A DNA stretch of 60,000 nt from Strigamia acuminata (GCA_949358305.1 OX442314.1:48308581-48368580), one strand, 5' to 3'. Shown: positions 1 to 9,993, counted from the first letter of the stretch. The notes: generated by a model from the letters alone, not told the origin. Translations and numbers: made by a program.

Positions 1-820
1 AATCTATCAATACGACAGATTTTGGACAAGTCAATGTTTCTGCGCTAAGCCTAAGCTTCCCATTTCCCCCCGAATATAACAGCATACAACACCAACACCA
101 TTGTGTATATGAAGTACCGTTCAAATCGAATTAATTCAAAACTTCGGGGGAAAAGGATAGTATGCATAAGCTGATTGCAGGCTAACGTTCGAATTCTGTC
201 TGGCTACAGAGAAACGCTATATCGCAAAACACTGGCTGCCCTTGTTAATCAAGTTTGGAATAAAAGGATATTTTTGTCACTCCAAAGCCAAGGGGAAATG
301 TTTAAGGGTTTACAAGTGCAGAAAGATGGCAATTGTATCCCATAACTACCGGTACCGAATTTCTTGCATTCTAAGACATCATCTATTGTAAAACGCATAT
401 CCCGTTTTTAGAAATGTTTACATGGAAAAGAAAAAATGTTTGCTAAGCTGCACGCCACCACATGTTTGACACCTCGTTCGGAATAGTGTCTTCTACATTC
501 TAAAGCTGAGTTCAAGTGCAACATTTACGTGGGCAGGGAAAAAATTGATAGAAAATAAAGAAAAGCTAACAAAGAAAGGGAATTTTTAAAAATAGAAAAT
601 ACAAAATAAATAAATAAATAAATAAACTAATATTTTTTAAAATTGCCTTTGCTTTGAATCAAAGGATAACGGTATGTCAACTAGATAATCAGTCGGAGCC
701 AATTTAGTCTGCTTCAGTTGAATGGGCCGGGGGGATAGTTGAAGTGCAGACGCCAGTTGTTCCCATATCTCCTGTCCACATGTCACAACCTCACAACTTG
801 TAGTGTGTATCAACTAAATA
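1..820. other. no recognised gene (probable intron or intergenic)
   Basis: No convincing coding region or transposon is seen. An AAAT-type microsatellite lies near 605-628. A minus-strand open stretch at about 396-244 holds closely spaced cysteines but has no supported splice sites, so it is not called. If the channel gene seen at 17645-24043 continues leftwards, this is most simply intron. Confidence 0.5.
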
Positions 821-1429
821 CAGGGTGTTCTAAAAGTCTGGTCCCCTCCAAATATTTCCTGAGCAATTGCATCTAGGCCAACTTTGATGGCGCGATCGTA
901 TAGGAAGTTGGGTGAAAGCAATCCAATGATGTCATCAAATTTGACCTTGAAGGCCATTTTCATGGTCATTTACTTGCTAACTTCTTAACCAATTAGGTTA
1001 GAGCAAAATTTCCAATTTCAAAGTTGTAGAGCACCATCTAATTAGTCTAGAACTGTTTTAAAAAAAATTATTCCTTATTGAAAAGTTTTGAGAAAAAAAG
1101 TTTGAAACATTGGTCTACTCAGCTTTGTAACTCAGCTTTGTAACTTAAAACTATTGAGGCAACCAAGCTAATCCTCAATTAGGACACTTTATTGGGTCAT
1201 ACTTGTAAGTAGAAGAGAGGAAACACAAAAGAAAGGAAATAATTTATTTTGGAAATACAAAGCTGAGTAGACTAACAATTCAAACCTTTTTTTCTCAAAA
1301 CATTTCAGTCAGAAATAATTTTTTTAAGAACAGTTCTAGACTAATTAGATGGTGCTCTACAACTTTGTAATTAGAAATTTTTCTCTAACCTGATTGGTTT
1401 AGAAGTTAGCAAGTGAATGACCTTAAAAA

Positions 1430-1648
1430 TGTTAGATTTAATGTTAAAATCAATTGTTACAAATTGTCAAAAGGTTTTTACGTATACAAATGTGTTTGAA
1501 CGTTGCACGCACGTAATGCACGTGCAATTGAATTGTTGTAAAATTACCGTAAAGTAAAGACGTGTTTTATGTTTTATCCTACCGTGTGCAACTCTCATTT
1601 CATTACTTGGACATTCGAAATCTTTGTGGAACCGAATAGGAACCAACA
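1430..1648 (+). repeat. Copia-A 5' LTR
   Basis: 219 bp, starting TGTTAG and ending CCAACA. It matches 16957-17175 with one visible difference (T versus C late in the LTR). Confidence 0.93.
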
Positions 1649-1650
1649 AG

Positions 1651-1661
1651 TGGTAGCAGAA
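1651..1661 (+). promoter_or_regulatory. Copia-A primer binding site, initiator Met tRNA type
   Basis: TGGTAGCAGA starts two bases after the 5' LTR. It is complementary to the 3' end of animal initiator methionine tRNA (ends TCTGCTACCA). Confidence 0.8.
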
Positions 1662-1775
1662 GGCCGGTTTTTCTTCGAAAAGAAGTATCCACGGCACTCA
1701 GACGACATTTTTCGAAGATTCGAGTGAGAACGAAGTGCGCACGTGACGGAATTCGAAAATCGAACGTCGTGAAAA

Positions 1776-2006
1776 ATGGCGGATGCGATTTCGGGCGGTT
1801 CGTTGAATCGGATTGATCTTCTTACACCGGAGAACTATTTCATCTGGCAGTTTAAGGTTGGAATTTTATTAGCAGCTAAGAGTTTGAAAAATATGATAAC
1901 GGATCCAGCAGTGGTCGAACCGGTGGTGGGCGCTGCGGGTTACGCAGATGATCTCGTCAAGTATAACACTTGGGTGAAAAACAACAACGAGGCATCATTA
2001 TTTTGA
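1776..2006 (+). CDS. Copia-A gag, N-terminal part (frameshifted)
   Basis: The start is the first ATG after the primer site, about 127 bp from the LTR end. The N-terminal 76 residues are typical of copia gag: a 'LTPENYFIWQFKV' stretch like the UBN2/DUF4219-type opening, in which a short peptide and a tryptophan lead into the capsid fold. The frame closes at TGA 2004-2006 while the gag sequence continues in another frame from about 1990, so a small indel near 1990-2003 breaks the gene. The product would be a short, non-functional peptide. Confidence 0.8.
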   Translation: MADAISGGSLNRIDLLTPENYFIWQFKVGILLAAKSLKNMITDPAVVEPVVGAAGYADDLVKYNTWVKNNNEASLF

Positions 2007-3679
2007 CCGTTTCGAACGAGGAAGCGACGAATTGCATGGGGAAAACCAGTGCAAAAGAAGTTTGGGATGCGTTAAAAGCGCTGTACGCCGGAACGACGGA
2101 GGAACGTCAAATCGACGCGGCGGCAGAATTGTGCGAATTACGTATGAAATACGACGAGGGAATTGACAGCTACTTAAACAGGGCGAAGTCGATTCAATCG
2201 AGAGCCAAGGCAGTCGGACGTGACATAAAAGATCGCGAATTGATGATGTACGTGACGCGCGGTCTCGTGACGAGATTTTCCCACATTGCAAGGAATTTTC
2301 GGTCGAATGCAACCGCAACAATAGAAGAATTGCGTTGTGAATTAAAAATGGAGGACCAATGGTCAACGTTTAATTCGAAAGGAGCGGCGACGGAAAGCGG
2401 GACAGTGGCGTTCAAGGCACAAGTCGGAAAAAATTCGGGAGGCAGGAAAACAAAAGGTGGGACAAAATTTGTTTGTTATGAGTGTGGCAAAAGTGGTCAT
2501 ATTGCCAAAGACTGTTGGCAGCGCCATCCAGAGAAGCGCCTCGCGAAAATGGCGCAACGACCGAAGGAGGCGGCAAAAATGGCGCAGGCCGAAGTGGAAT
2601 TTGCAACAATACAGCACGCGCTAGTGGTTGAATTAGAATCAAACGAACATCTCGACGACTGGATTTTGGATTCAGGCGCATCAGTGCATATGTCGAGCAA
2701 GCGAGTACTTTTTCATTGTTTTGTTGAAATGGAGACAACAATAACCACAGCCAAGAAAGGTGTGAAGCTTCTAGCGACAGGAAAAGGAAGCATAATTTTG
2801 GATTGTCAACTCGATGGAGAGGCAACAATGAAAATTTTGCTACAAGACGTGCTCTTTGTTCCAGAGCTGAAGGGGAACTTGCTCTCAATTCCGCGCTTGA
2901 CGGCAAAGAATTACACCGTGCAATTCAGGGGAAACTGGGCGGACATTAATAGTCCAATTGGAGAGACGATTGGAAAGGGAGCGAAGTGTGGCACCATGTA
3001 TTTATTGCAACTGAAAAAGGAAGAGCAAGCGAATGCGGTTGCCACGACAACTAAACAAACCAAGGAAATATGGCATAAACGATTGTGTCATGCAAACGAA
3101 CGAACAATCGACAAGATGACCAACAAGGAATTGGTTTACGGGTTGGAATACAACAATGCACCATTGGAGAAGTGCACCGCGTGCATACTCGGAAAAATGA
3201 CAAAGAGCCCGTACAAACGAATAAACGAGAAGCAATCGGATGATGTTCTGCAACTAATACACATGGATTTGATTGGACCATTCAAGACACCATCCATGGG
3301 AGGAAGCAGGTACGCTTTTGTAATTACTGAAGACTTTACGCGCAAGAAGTTTGCTTATTTCATGAGCAAAAAATCTCAAACATTTGATTTCTTCAAGTCA
3401 TTTAAAGCAATGGCGGAAAAGCAAACGGGGAACAAATTAAAGCGTATTAGAAGCGACAACGGAGGCGAGTTTGTCAACGAGAATTTTAAACGTTTATGCA
3501 ACGATGAAGGCATATTGCACGACCTCACAGTGCCATTCAATGCAGCCAGCAATGGCATTGCGGAGCGTGCAAATCGAACGCTCGTAGAGGCGACACGGAC
3601 TGTAAAAACTGGAGTTTTAGTTAGAGTAGGGTGGGTTTGCAAGAGGAGAGTTTTCAACATTGAGGGGGCACGTTTATGA
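1970..3679 (+). CDS. Copia-A gag-protease-integrase, middle part
   Basis: This carries the rest of gag with a CCHC zinc knuckle (residues about 169-182, CYECGKSGHIAKDC), then an aspartic protease with DSGAS (about residue 234), a GAG-pre-integrase zinc region (H..H..C..C, about 367-412) and an integrase core with 'HMDLIGP' and 'SDNGGEF' supplying two of the DDE acids. The third (E of 'AERANRT') follows shortly before the break. The authentic sequence stops at 3600. The last 26 codons, to TGA 3677-3679, are read from the inserted BEL LTR. There is no real start here: the frame is entered through the upstream frameshift. Confidence 0.9.
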   Translation: MGEKQQRGIIILTVSNEEATNCMGKTSAKEVWDALKALYAGTTEERQIDAAAELCELRMKYDEGIDSYLNRAKSIQSRAKAVGRDIKDRELMMYVTRGLVTRFSHIARNFRSNATATIEELRCELKMEDQWSTFNSKGAATESGTVAFKAQVGKNSGGRKTKGGTKFVCYECGKSGHIAKDCWQRHPEKRLAKMAQRPKEAAKMAQAEVEFATIQHALVVELESNEHLDDWILDSGASVHMSSKRVLFHCFVEMETTITTAKKGVKLLATGKGSIILDCQLDGEATMKILLQDVLFVPELKGNLLSIPRLTAKNYTVQFRGNWADINSPIGETIGKGAKCGTMYLLQLKKEEQANAVATTTKQTKEIWHKRLCHANERTIDKMTNKELVYGLEYNNAPLEKCTACILGKMTKSPYKRINEKQSDDVLQLIHMDLIGPFKTPSMGGSRYAFVITEDFTRKKFAYFMSKKSQTFDFFKSFKAMAEKQTGNKLKRIRSDNGGEFVNENFKRLCNDEGILHDLTVPFNAASNGIAERANRTLVEATRTVKTGVLVRVGWVCKRRVFNIEGARL

Positions 3680-3902
3680 GCGAGTGACACTTTTATGAGA
3701 GTGTGACGTGTGTCCAGATGTGTAGTGTTGACCTCATTTAGCCTGATTTCAGTTCTGTAGACCCCAAATATTTTAGACACAATAAACTTGTTTTCAACCT
3801 TAAAACATGTCCTTTTTTGAGCAGCAGCCAAACCAGAAAAAATAGCAAGTACAACCAGATTTAAAATATACAAAGTACGAATTCGACCTGCGACCTTTCA
3901 AA
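3601..3902 (+). repeat. BEL 5' LTR
   Basis: Begins TGTAAAAACT and ends near TTTCAAA. No difference from 9221-9522 was found by eye. A polyadenylation signal AATAAA is at 3781-3786. Confidence 0.92.
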
Positions 3903-3920
3903 TGGTGCCGAAACCCGGGA
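3903..3920 (+). promoter_or_regulatory. BEL primer binding site, tRNA-Phe type
   Basis: TGGTGCCGAAACCCGGGA directly follows the LTR. All 18 bases are complementary to the 3' end of animal phenylalanine tRNA (ends CCCGGGTTTCGGCA plus CCA). Confidence 0.85.
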
Positions 3921-4002
3921 GAAAACAGTGATCTTGGACAGAACAGTTAGTAAAATAGACTCGTAGCGTCGAACTCACGTTCCTGCCTCAAAAAATTCCA
4001 AG

Positions 4003-4536
4003 ATGGATGACGTTGTCCGCCTCAAGACTCAGCAAAAAACAGCACGAAGTGGAGTTGATCGCATCATGCAGTCCATTGTCCTAGCCATAGCCGCGTTACA
4101 ACCAGATGTTGCCGCGATACGTAAGTTGAGAAATCAATTATCGGCGAAAAGTGAATTGTTGTGCGAACTCGACGAGAAAATTCAGCAACACATTGTCGTG
4201 CGTGAGGAGTTGGAAATTGAAGAAGGAGAGAACGAACAATACAGAGAAAAAATAATAGATGCCATTTCCGATATTGACATTAAATTAGAAGCATTGTTAG
4301 CGCCCGTACTCCCGGCTCCTAATCCAATCATACAAAATGGCGGGGGATCGAGTCACGTTTCCAGCGACGGATCAGTGCGACTACCCAAGTTAGTAATGTC
4401 TAAATTCAGTGGCAACCCAATCGACTGGAGTGAATTTTGGTCAAACTTTGAGTTAAGTGTGCACGAAAACGCTTCACTTTTGTTTACCTCAATTCAGTGC
4501 TTGAGGGAACAGCAGCAGCAGTGGTTCGAGGACTAA
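4003..4536 (+). CDS. BEL gag, N-terminal part
   Basis: Starts at the first ATG of the internal region. It is mostly predicted coiled coil and then enters the conserved BEL/Pao gag region ('MSKFSGNPIDWSEFWSNFE', the DUF1759-type domain). Around 4480-4500 the family sequence shifts to another frame. The remaining residues here (ending QQQQWFED) are out of frame. The break lies just before the 'LEGTAAAVVRGL' stretch that continues in the next entry, and the linking residues appear partly deleted. Loss of frame in gag disables the element. Confidence 0.85.
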   Translation: MDDVVRLKTQQKTARSGVDRIMQSIVLAIAALQPDVAAIRKLRNQLSAKSELLCELDEKIQQHIVVREELEIEEGENEQYREKIIDAISDIDIKLEALLAPVLPAPNPIIQNGGGSSHVSSDGSVRLPKLVMSKFSGNPIDWSEFWSNFELSVHENASLLFTSIQCLREQQQQWFED

Positions 4537-6617
4537 AAATAAGCGATGAAAATTATGTTACAGCCGTTACACTTCTCCAAAATCGATTTGGACGAAAAGA
4601 AGTGATAATAAATGCACATCTTCAGACCTTGATGAAACTCGAACCTGTCAAACGAGTTAGCGACCTTGTTAAATTAAGAAAACTTTATGATAAGTGTGAA
4701 CAGCACATAAGAAGTTTAGAAAATGAAGAAATAGAAGCGTCCACATTTGGTGTGATCTTATGCCCTCTGCTCAGAGCAGCAGTACCAGATATTATTGCCT
4801 TAGATTTCTCGAGGAAACATGTTGATAACAGTCACGACATTAAAATTTTTCTTGAGTTTCTTAGATCTGAACTGGAGCTTCGAGAGCAGTACGCAGCGGT
4901 AAACGATCAACATGGACCGAAGGAGGGCGACAAGCACGTCTCGAAGACGTTTGTTGATTACAAGAAATCAACAAGAGGCGATAAACCGACGTCCGCGAGC
5001 GCATTGACCACCAGCGTCTCGTCAAGTAGTTGCGTTTTTTGCGATGAGGTGTCGCACAAAAAAGAAGACTGCCCACTGTCCATTCAGGATCGATTGAAGA
5101 AATGCATGGCGATGCGAAAGTGTTTCCGATGCTTGGGTAGCAAGCATATGGCCCGTAGCTGTCCAAAGAAGGAGAAATGCGTTAATTGCGAACGCTTTCA
5201 CCACATTTTGTTGTGTGAGGGACCAGCAACCAAAACGGAAGCCGTGATCGAATCAACCGTCACTGCCGCAGCAATCACAGCCGAAAACACTGATTTGTTT
5301 TTACAGGTCCTGATGGTCAACGTGGAGTCAGACAGCAAAATGAAAACCGTCCAGTGTCTTTTTGACGGCGGAAGCCACCGTTCCTTCATCAGTCAAAAAT
5401 TAGTGACAGATCTTGAAGCCCAAGTCGTGGGGGACCAGATGATGCAAATTTCTGGATTTGGCGACTCAGAAGCTAGAGCTGTGCAGCGCCGAAGAGTGAA
5501 GGTCACATTGCGAAATTTGGATAATCATGACAATTATTTTGATTTAGAACTGATTGAAGTGCCATGGATCACCAATTCGGTCGTCAAACAGTCCGGTTCG
5601 AACGTGAGAAAGATGTTAAAACAACATAACATTCGACTGAACATTGACCAGATGTCAACACCACACCATGAAGTATCCGTTTTGATTGGAGCAGACCAAT
5701 TTTGGCGCATTGTGACCGGGGAATCAAGACGATTGGGTGAGAATTTAATGTGTCTAAATACTTCACTCGGTTGGACACTCCACGGTGGAATCCCTAGCCA
5801 GGAAGCAATGGACAGACAACAAGCGATACAAGTCCATCTCGTGCGGTACGAAGACCGACTAGACCAGCTTTTGCGCCAGTTTTGGGAGTTGGAAGCCGTA
5901 GGCATTCCCCACGAGACCCTCACAGATGCGCAAGACGAAGACAGCCAAGCCGTAGTCAAGTTCAAGGAATCCATCAACTGGACAGGAAGTCGATACGAAG
6001 TTCGATTGCCGTGGCTGATGGAAAAAACGGAATTGGACAACAATTATCAGTTTGCTTTGCGACGTTTGTGGAACCTCGTACGCAAATTTAAGAAGGAACC
6101 AGAATTATATTATCGATATAAAAAGGTTTTAGACGATCAAAAAACAGATGGGATCATCGAGACAGCCCCAGAAATCAGTGACCAGAGTGGCTGTTACTAT
6201 TTGCCACACAGACCAGTAATACGAGAACGGCGTAGCACCACCAAACTGCGAATTGTATACGACGCCTCCTCTCATGCACAGAAGAGTCGTTCTTTGAACG
6301 ACTGCTTGTTCACCGGACCGAACTTATTGCCTGAATTGATTAATGCATTGCTTTTTTTCAGACAATTTATCATTGCAATAATAAGTGACATTAAGCAGGC
6401 ATTTCACCAGATCCTGTTACATTTAGAAGATCGTGACGCGGTACGTTTCCTTTGGATTGCTGACGGTTGGGATGTGAAAGGACCAATCAAACTGGAAATT
6501 CTCCGACAGACTCGAGTTCTGTTTGGAGCTTCTCCAAGTCCATACTTACTGAATGGAACAATTCAACATCATCTCGAGCGATACGAGCAACAATGGCCCG
6601 AGTTGATCGCGAGTTGA
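4497..6617 (+). CDS. BEL gag C-terminus, protease and RT fingers/palm (part)
   Basis: It opens with the rest of the DUF1759-type capsid. Tandem cysteine/histidine knuckles follow (about residues 180-240, including 'CFRCLGSKHMARSC' and 'CVNCERFHHILLC'), as is usual for BEL/Pao. Next come a Pao-type protease with 'FDGGSHRSFIS' and the reverse transcriptase: 'LRIVYDASS', 'LNDCLFTGPNL' and 'SDIKQAFHQI', which supplies the first catalytic aspartate. The frame ends at TGA 6615-6617, inside a three-fold repeat of an 11-bp unit, a few codons before the YVDD motif. Confidence 0.9.
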   Translation: MLEGTAAAVVRGLKISDENYVTAVTLLQNRFGRKEVIINAHLQTLMKLEPVKRVSDLVKLRKLYDKCEQHIRSLENEEIEASTFGVILCPLLRAAVPDIIALDFSRKHVDNSHDIKIFLEFLRSELELREQYAAVNDQHGPKEGDKHVSKTFVDYKKSTRGDKPTSASALTTSVSSSSCVFCDEVSHKKEDCPLSIQDRLKKCMAMRKCFRCLGSKHMARSCPKKEKCVNCERFHHILLCEGPATKTEAVIESTVTAAAITAENTDLFLQVLMVNVESDSKMKTVQCLFDGGSHRSFISQKLVTDLEAQVVGDQMMQISGFGDSEARAVQRRRVKVTLRNLDNHDNYFDLELIEVPWITNSVVKQSGSNVRKMLKQHNIRLNIDQMSTPHHEVSVLIGADQFWRIVTGESRRLGENLMCLNTSLGWTLHGGIPSQEAMDRQQAIQVHLVRYEDRLDQLLRQFWELEAVGIPHETLTDAQDEDSQAVVKFKESINWTGSRYEVRLPWLMEKTELDNNYQFALRRLWNLVRKFKKEPELYYRYKKVLDDQKTDGIIETAPEISDQSGCYYLPHRPVIRERRSTTKLRIVYDASSHAQKSRSLNDCLFTGPNLLPELINALLFFRQFIIAIISDIKQAFHQILLHLEDRDAVRFLWIADGWDVKGPIKLEILRQTRVLFGASPSPYLLNGTIQHHLERYEQQWPELIAS

Positions 6618-6632
6618 TCGCGAGTTGATCGC
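6600..6632 (+). repeat. 11-bp unit repeated three times inside BEL RT
   Basis: GAGTTGATCGC occurs head to tail at 6600-6610, 6611-6621 and 6622-6632. One unit fits the RT reading frame. The two extra units add 22 bp, which shifts the frame and creates the stop at 6615-6617. Confidence 0.92.
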
Positions 6633-9225
6633 GAAATTGATGAGACGTTTCTACGTAGACGATTTTCTCGACAGTGTGACGACGGAAGTAGAGGCGATCG
6701 AGACTTATAAGACGGTGTCAACCATTATGCGTGAAGCGAATATGGAACTGGTTAAGTGGTATAGTAATTCCAAATCACTTCAAAAACAGTTTGCAGAAGA
6801 CCATCCAGAGGCAGTGATCGACAGCGAGCAGAAGGTGCTGGGACTGAAGTGGAATGGCGACCGAGACGATTTGTCACTTGAGTTTGAAGACATAAAAATA
6901 ACTTTAACACAGGAGTCAATCACCAAAAGACAGGTCATTCAACTAGTCGCGCAAATCTTCAACCCATTGGGGTTTGCGTCGCCATTCACAGTCACAGGAA
7001 AGTTACTGTTCCAGCAGCTGTGGAAACAGCAAATAGGGTGGGACGATCACCTACCACAAGAACTTGTCGGTCCATGGGAAAGTTGGAAAGCACAACTGCC
7101 ATTGCTAGAGGAAATCCGAGTGCCACGACATTTTGGTTTGGATTCGAGTTCAGACGACAACGAAATTCACCTTTTTTGTGATGCGAGCCCCTTAGCTTAT
7201 GGGGTAGTGGCGTACAATCGTGTACGTCACTCAGATGGAAGAGTTAACACATTTTTTATTCTTTCTAAATCTAGAATCGCTCCAATAAAGACATTGACGT
7301 TGCCACGACTCGAATTGATGGGTGCCTTGCTTCTAGCCCGAGTCGCTCACAGATTGAAGCAATTTACGACCGCAAAAGTGAGAGCATGGACTGATTCCAC
7401 CATCGTGATGTGTTGGCTGAACGAAAAGAAAAAGGCCATTCCATTCGTCGCGAGAAGAGTGGACGAGATACAGTTACATGTACCATTTGCGAGTTGGCGA
7501 CATTGTCCAGGCATTCAAAATCCGGCAGACCTTCTGACGCGTGGAATCGATGCAGAAAGGTTAATTCAAGCAGACGCATGGTGGAAGGGTCCCGAGTGGC
7601 TTACAAAAGACGAAATCGAATGGCCAAGCAGTCCACCAGCCACGAATGACGACGAGATCAAGTCAGAGGAATATTTTGTGGCGACAGTCGTGGATCCAGA
7701 CTGGCAGCTGATGGACGAGCCTTCGAGATACGGCAGTTGGAAGAAACTTTTGCGTGTCACGGCGTGGATAAAACGTTTCATCAACAATACGAGATTGCGT
7801 ATTAGAGACGGGACTCCTTTGACCACAGAAGAGATGGCAGATGCAGAGACTTATTGGATTCGAGTGATGCAACAAAAAAATTATTCGAAAGAAATAGCTG
7901 CCATAAAAAGCCATCAGAGTTTTGACCATAGTTCACCACTGAAAAATGTATCGGGTCATTTGGACAGTTATGATGTGATGCGACTGAACACGAGAATTCA
8001 GTGGGCGAGCGTTGACAGCGATTTAAAAAATCCGTGCATTTTAGTGTCTAATCATTTTTTGACAAAATTAATCATTTTAGAGTCCCATAGTAGAGTTTTC
8101 CATGGAGGTTTGGGAGAGACGTTGTCTGAGATACGCCAGAAATATTGGATGCCCAAGTTGCGTAGAACCGTGAAGGACATTTTGAGACATTGTTTCATCT
8201 GTAAACGCGTGCAGGGACGAAACGTGCGTCAGTCAGAAGCTTCACTGCCCCCGGACAGAGTCACCCAAGCCGAGCCATTTCAAGTGGTGGGAATTGATTT
8301 TGCGGGGCCACTTTACCAGCGCAACGGTGAAAAAAGTTATATCGTTGTCTTCACTTGTGCTGTGATAAGAGCAGTACATTTAGAGTTAGTGACGAGCATG
8401 AATACCGAGAAATTTATTTTGTCATTGAAGCGGTTCTTCGCGAGAAGGGGGGTTGCCTCGATTATTTATTCCGATAATGCCCTTACTTTTAAGCGAACTG
8501 ATAAAGAATTGTGTACCCTTTTAAATGCTATTCGAGGAGAACAAATGCAGGGGTTTTTGAGCAATTTAAATATAAAATGGCGATTCATTGTAGAACGTGC
8601 TCCATGGTGGGGGGGGGGGGGGTTCTGGGAAAGGATGGTAAAGTCCACTAAAATGAGTTTAAAGAAAGTTTTAGGCAGGGCGTTGTTAGATTTTGAGGAA
8701 TTGATCACAATTTTAGTAGAAATTGAGTCGTGCATTAATTCTCGGCCTATCACATACGTCTATACAGAGGGAGAAGACGTCCAGCCCTTGACTCCGTCCC
8801 ATTTTATGATTGGGAAGAGAAGCGGTAATTTGCCAGACCCAAACCAAAAGATAAATTCAAGTCTTCCATCATCACAAGTCACATTGTTAAAGCGATGGAA
8901 GTCACGCCAACTGAAGATAGGACATTTATGGAATCGGTGGAGACACGAGTATCTCACCGAACTACGTGTCCATAACCAGAAGAAGATTGATGCACGTGAG
9001 GTACGAGTCGGAGACGTAGTCCTCATTGAAGAATTGAACCAGCCAAGGATGACTTGGAAGATCGGTCGTGTCGTAGAAATTTTTCGAGGACGAGACGGTC
9101 GTGTTAGGGCTTGCGAGTTGAAGTTACCAGTTGGGAAAAATTTGCGTAGACCAGTTCAGAGATTGTGCATTTTAGAATCGCACGAAGACGAATCGAGTGA
9201 TGTAACCACTCCGCCCCCAGTGTAA
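6625..9225 (+). CDS. BEL RT C-terminus, RNase H and integrase
   Basis: This starts just before the RT catalytic 'YVDDFLDSV' and continues through the RT connection ('QIFNPLGFASPFT', a BEL/Pao hallmark). RNase H follows ('LFCDASPLAYG', 'LELMGALLLARV', 'AWTDSTIVMCWL'). Integrase has an H-H-C-C zinc region (8090-8210) and a core with 'VGIDFAGP' and 'YSDNALTF', then 'APWWGGGGFWERM', where a run of 14 G bases gives four glycines. The stop TAA (9223-9225) lies in the first bases of the 3' LTR. There is no own start; the frame is entered through the upstream RT. Confidence 0.9.
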   Translation: MIAKLMRRFYVDDFLDSVTTEVEAIETYKTVSTIMREANMELVKWYSNSKSLQKQFAEDHPEAVIDSEQKVLGLKWNGDRDDLSLEFEDIKITLTQESITKRQVIQLVAQIFNPLGFASPFTVTGKLLFQQLWKQQIGWDDHLPQELVGPWESWKAQLPLLEEIRVPRHFGLDSSSDDNEIHLFCDASPLAYGVVAYNRVRHSDGRVNTFFILSKSRIAPIKTLTLPRLELMGALLLARVAHRLKQFTTAKVRAWTDSTIVMCWLNEKKKAIPFVARRVDEIQLHVPFASWRHCPGIQNPADLLTRGIDAERLIQADAWWKGPEWLTKDEIEWPSSPPATNDDEIKSEEYFVATVVDPDWQLMDEPSRYGSWKKLLRVTAWIKRFINNTRLRIRDGTPLTTEEMADAETYWIRVMQQKNYSKEIAAIKSHQSFDHSSPLKNVSGHLDSYDVMRLNTRIQWASVDSDLKNPCILVSNHFLTKLIILESHSRVFHGGLGETLSEIRQKYWMPKLRRTVKDILRHCFICKRVQGRNVRQSEASLPPDRVTQAEPFQVVGIDFAGPLYQRNGEKSYIVVFTCAVIRAVHLELVTSMNTEKFILSLKRFFARRGVASIIYSDNALTFKRTDKELCTLLNAIRGEQMQGFLSNLNIKWRFIVERAPWWGGGGFWERMVKSTKMSLKKVLGRALLDFEELITILVEIESCINSRPITYVYTEGEDVQPLTPSHFMIGKRSGNLPDPNQKINSSLPSSQVTLLKRWKSRQLKIGHLWNRWRHEYLTELRVHNQKKIDAREVRVGDVVLIEELNQPRMTWKIGRVVEIFRGRDGRVRACELKLPVGKNLRRPVQRLCILESHEDESSDVTTPPPV

Positions 9226-9522
9226 AAACTGGAGTTTTAGTTAGAGTAGGGTGGGTTTGCAAGAGGAGAGTTTTCAACATTGAGGGGGCACGTTTATGAG
9301 CGAGTGACACTTTTATGAGAGTGTGACGTGTGTCCAGATGTGTAGTGTTGACCTCATTTAGCCTGATTTCAGTTCTGTAGACCCCAAATATTTTAGACAC
9401 AATAAACTTGTTTTCAACCTTAAAACATGTCCTTTTTTGAGCAGCAGCCAAACCAGAAAAAATAGCAAGTACAACCAGATTTAAAATATACAAAGTACGA
9501 ATTCGACCTGCGACCTTTCAAA
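9221..9522 (+). repeat. BEL 3' LTR
   Basis: Identical by eye to 3601-3902. AATAAA is at 9401-9406. No obvious polypurine tract precedes it: the preceding bases are C-rich. Confidence 0.92.
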
Positions 9523-9528
9523 CGGACA

Positions 9529-9802
9529 TTACTTTTGGAATCGGGCCTACCGCAAATATTTTGGGCCGAAGCATTTTCAACGTCAATACACGTAAAAAAT
9601 CGAACTTTGACGAAACCAAATGGGGATTTAGTTCCAGAAGAAATGTGGATGAAGCGCAAGCAATCAATAAAACATCTTCGAGTTTTTGGTTGTGAGGCTT
9701 TCCTGCACATCCCAGCAGAGAAGAGGCAAAAACTTGATCAAAAAACAAAACGCGGAATTTTCGTGGGATACTCGACAGATAGAAAAGTATTTAGGATTTA
9801 CG
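9529..9802 (+). CDS. Copia-A integrase C-terminal part
   Basis: Resumes the copia integrase exactly after the BEL target duplication ('LPQIFWAEAFSTSIHVKNR', then 'LRVFGCEAFLHIP' and 'GIFVGYS'). These match the conserved region after the DDE core in copia pol. It is cut at 9802 by the Copia-B LTR; the residues read beyond that point are LTR-derived. Confidence 0.88.
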
Positions 9803-9993
9803 TGTTAGGTTAAATATGGTTTTATTCACTCTTGATGGTGAATACACTTCAAGTAATGATGTTACAACATGGCGGTTACACATTAGACATTAGACTGAAC
9901 ACACTTAGTACAGGAAATACAAGAACACGTCATATCCTTTCACTAGCCTCAATCAAGGCACATATTAATTAAGCATCTAAAAATATCACAACA
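9803..9993 (-). repeat. Copia-B 3' LTR
   Basis: 191 bp with TG...CA ends. Next to it, on the minus strand, is a G-rich polypurine tract (TTGGGGGAATT, near 9994-10006). Confidence 0.9.

Larger units (their letters stand above)
3601..9522 (+). mobile_element. BEL/Pao LTR retrotransposon inserted in Copia-A integrase
   Basis: Two LTRs of about 302 bp, identical by eye, flank BEL-type gag-pol. The target duplication is CGGAC (3596-3600 and 9523-9527). The element sits between two codons' worth of Copia-A integrase sequence that joins in frame when it is removed. Identical LTRs argue for a recent insertion, yet the coding region has a gag indel near 4490 and an 11-bp tandem expansion at 6600-6632, so this copy cannot make a full polyprotein. 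Confidence 0.93.

Noticed and set aside
244-396. possible channel exon on the minus strand (contains SFCTCKPLN)
   Set aside because: No acceptor site at its start, and it would lie out of order relative to the missing helix-2 exon of unit 2.
2412-2906. 164-codon minus-strand open frame
   Set aside because: Lies antisense to well-supported Copia-A gag-protease sequence and has no family features. It is a shadow.
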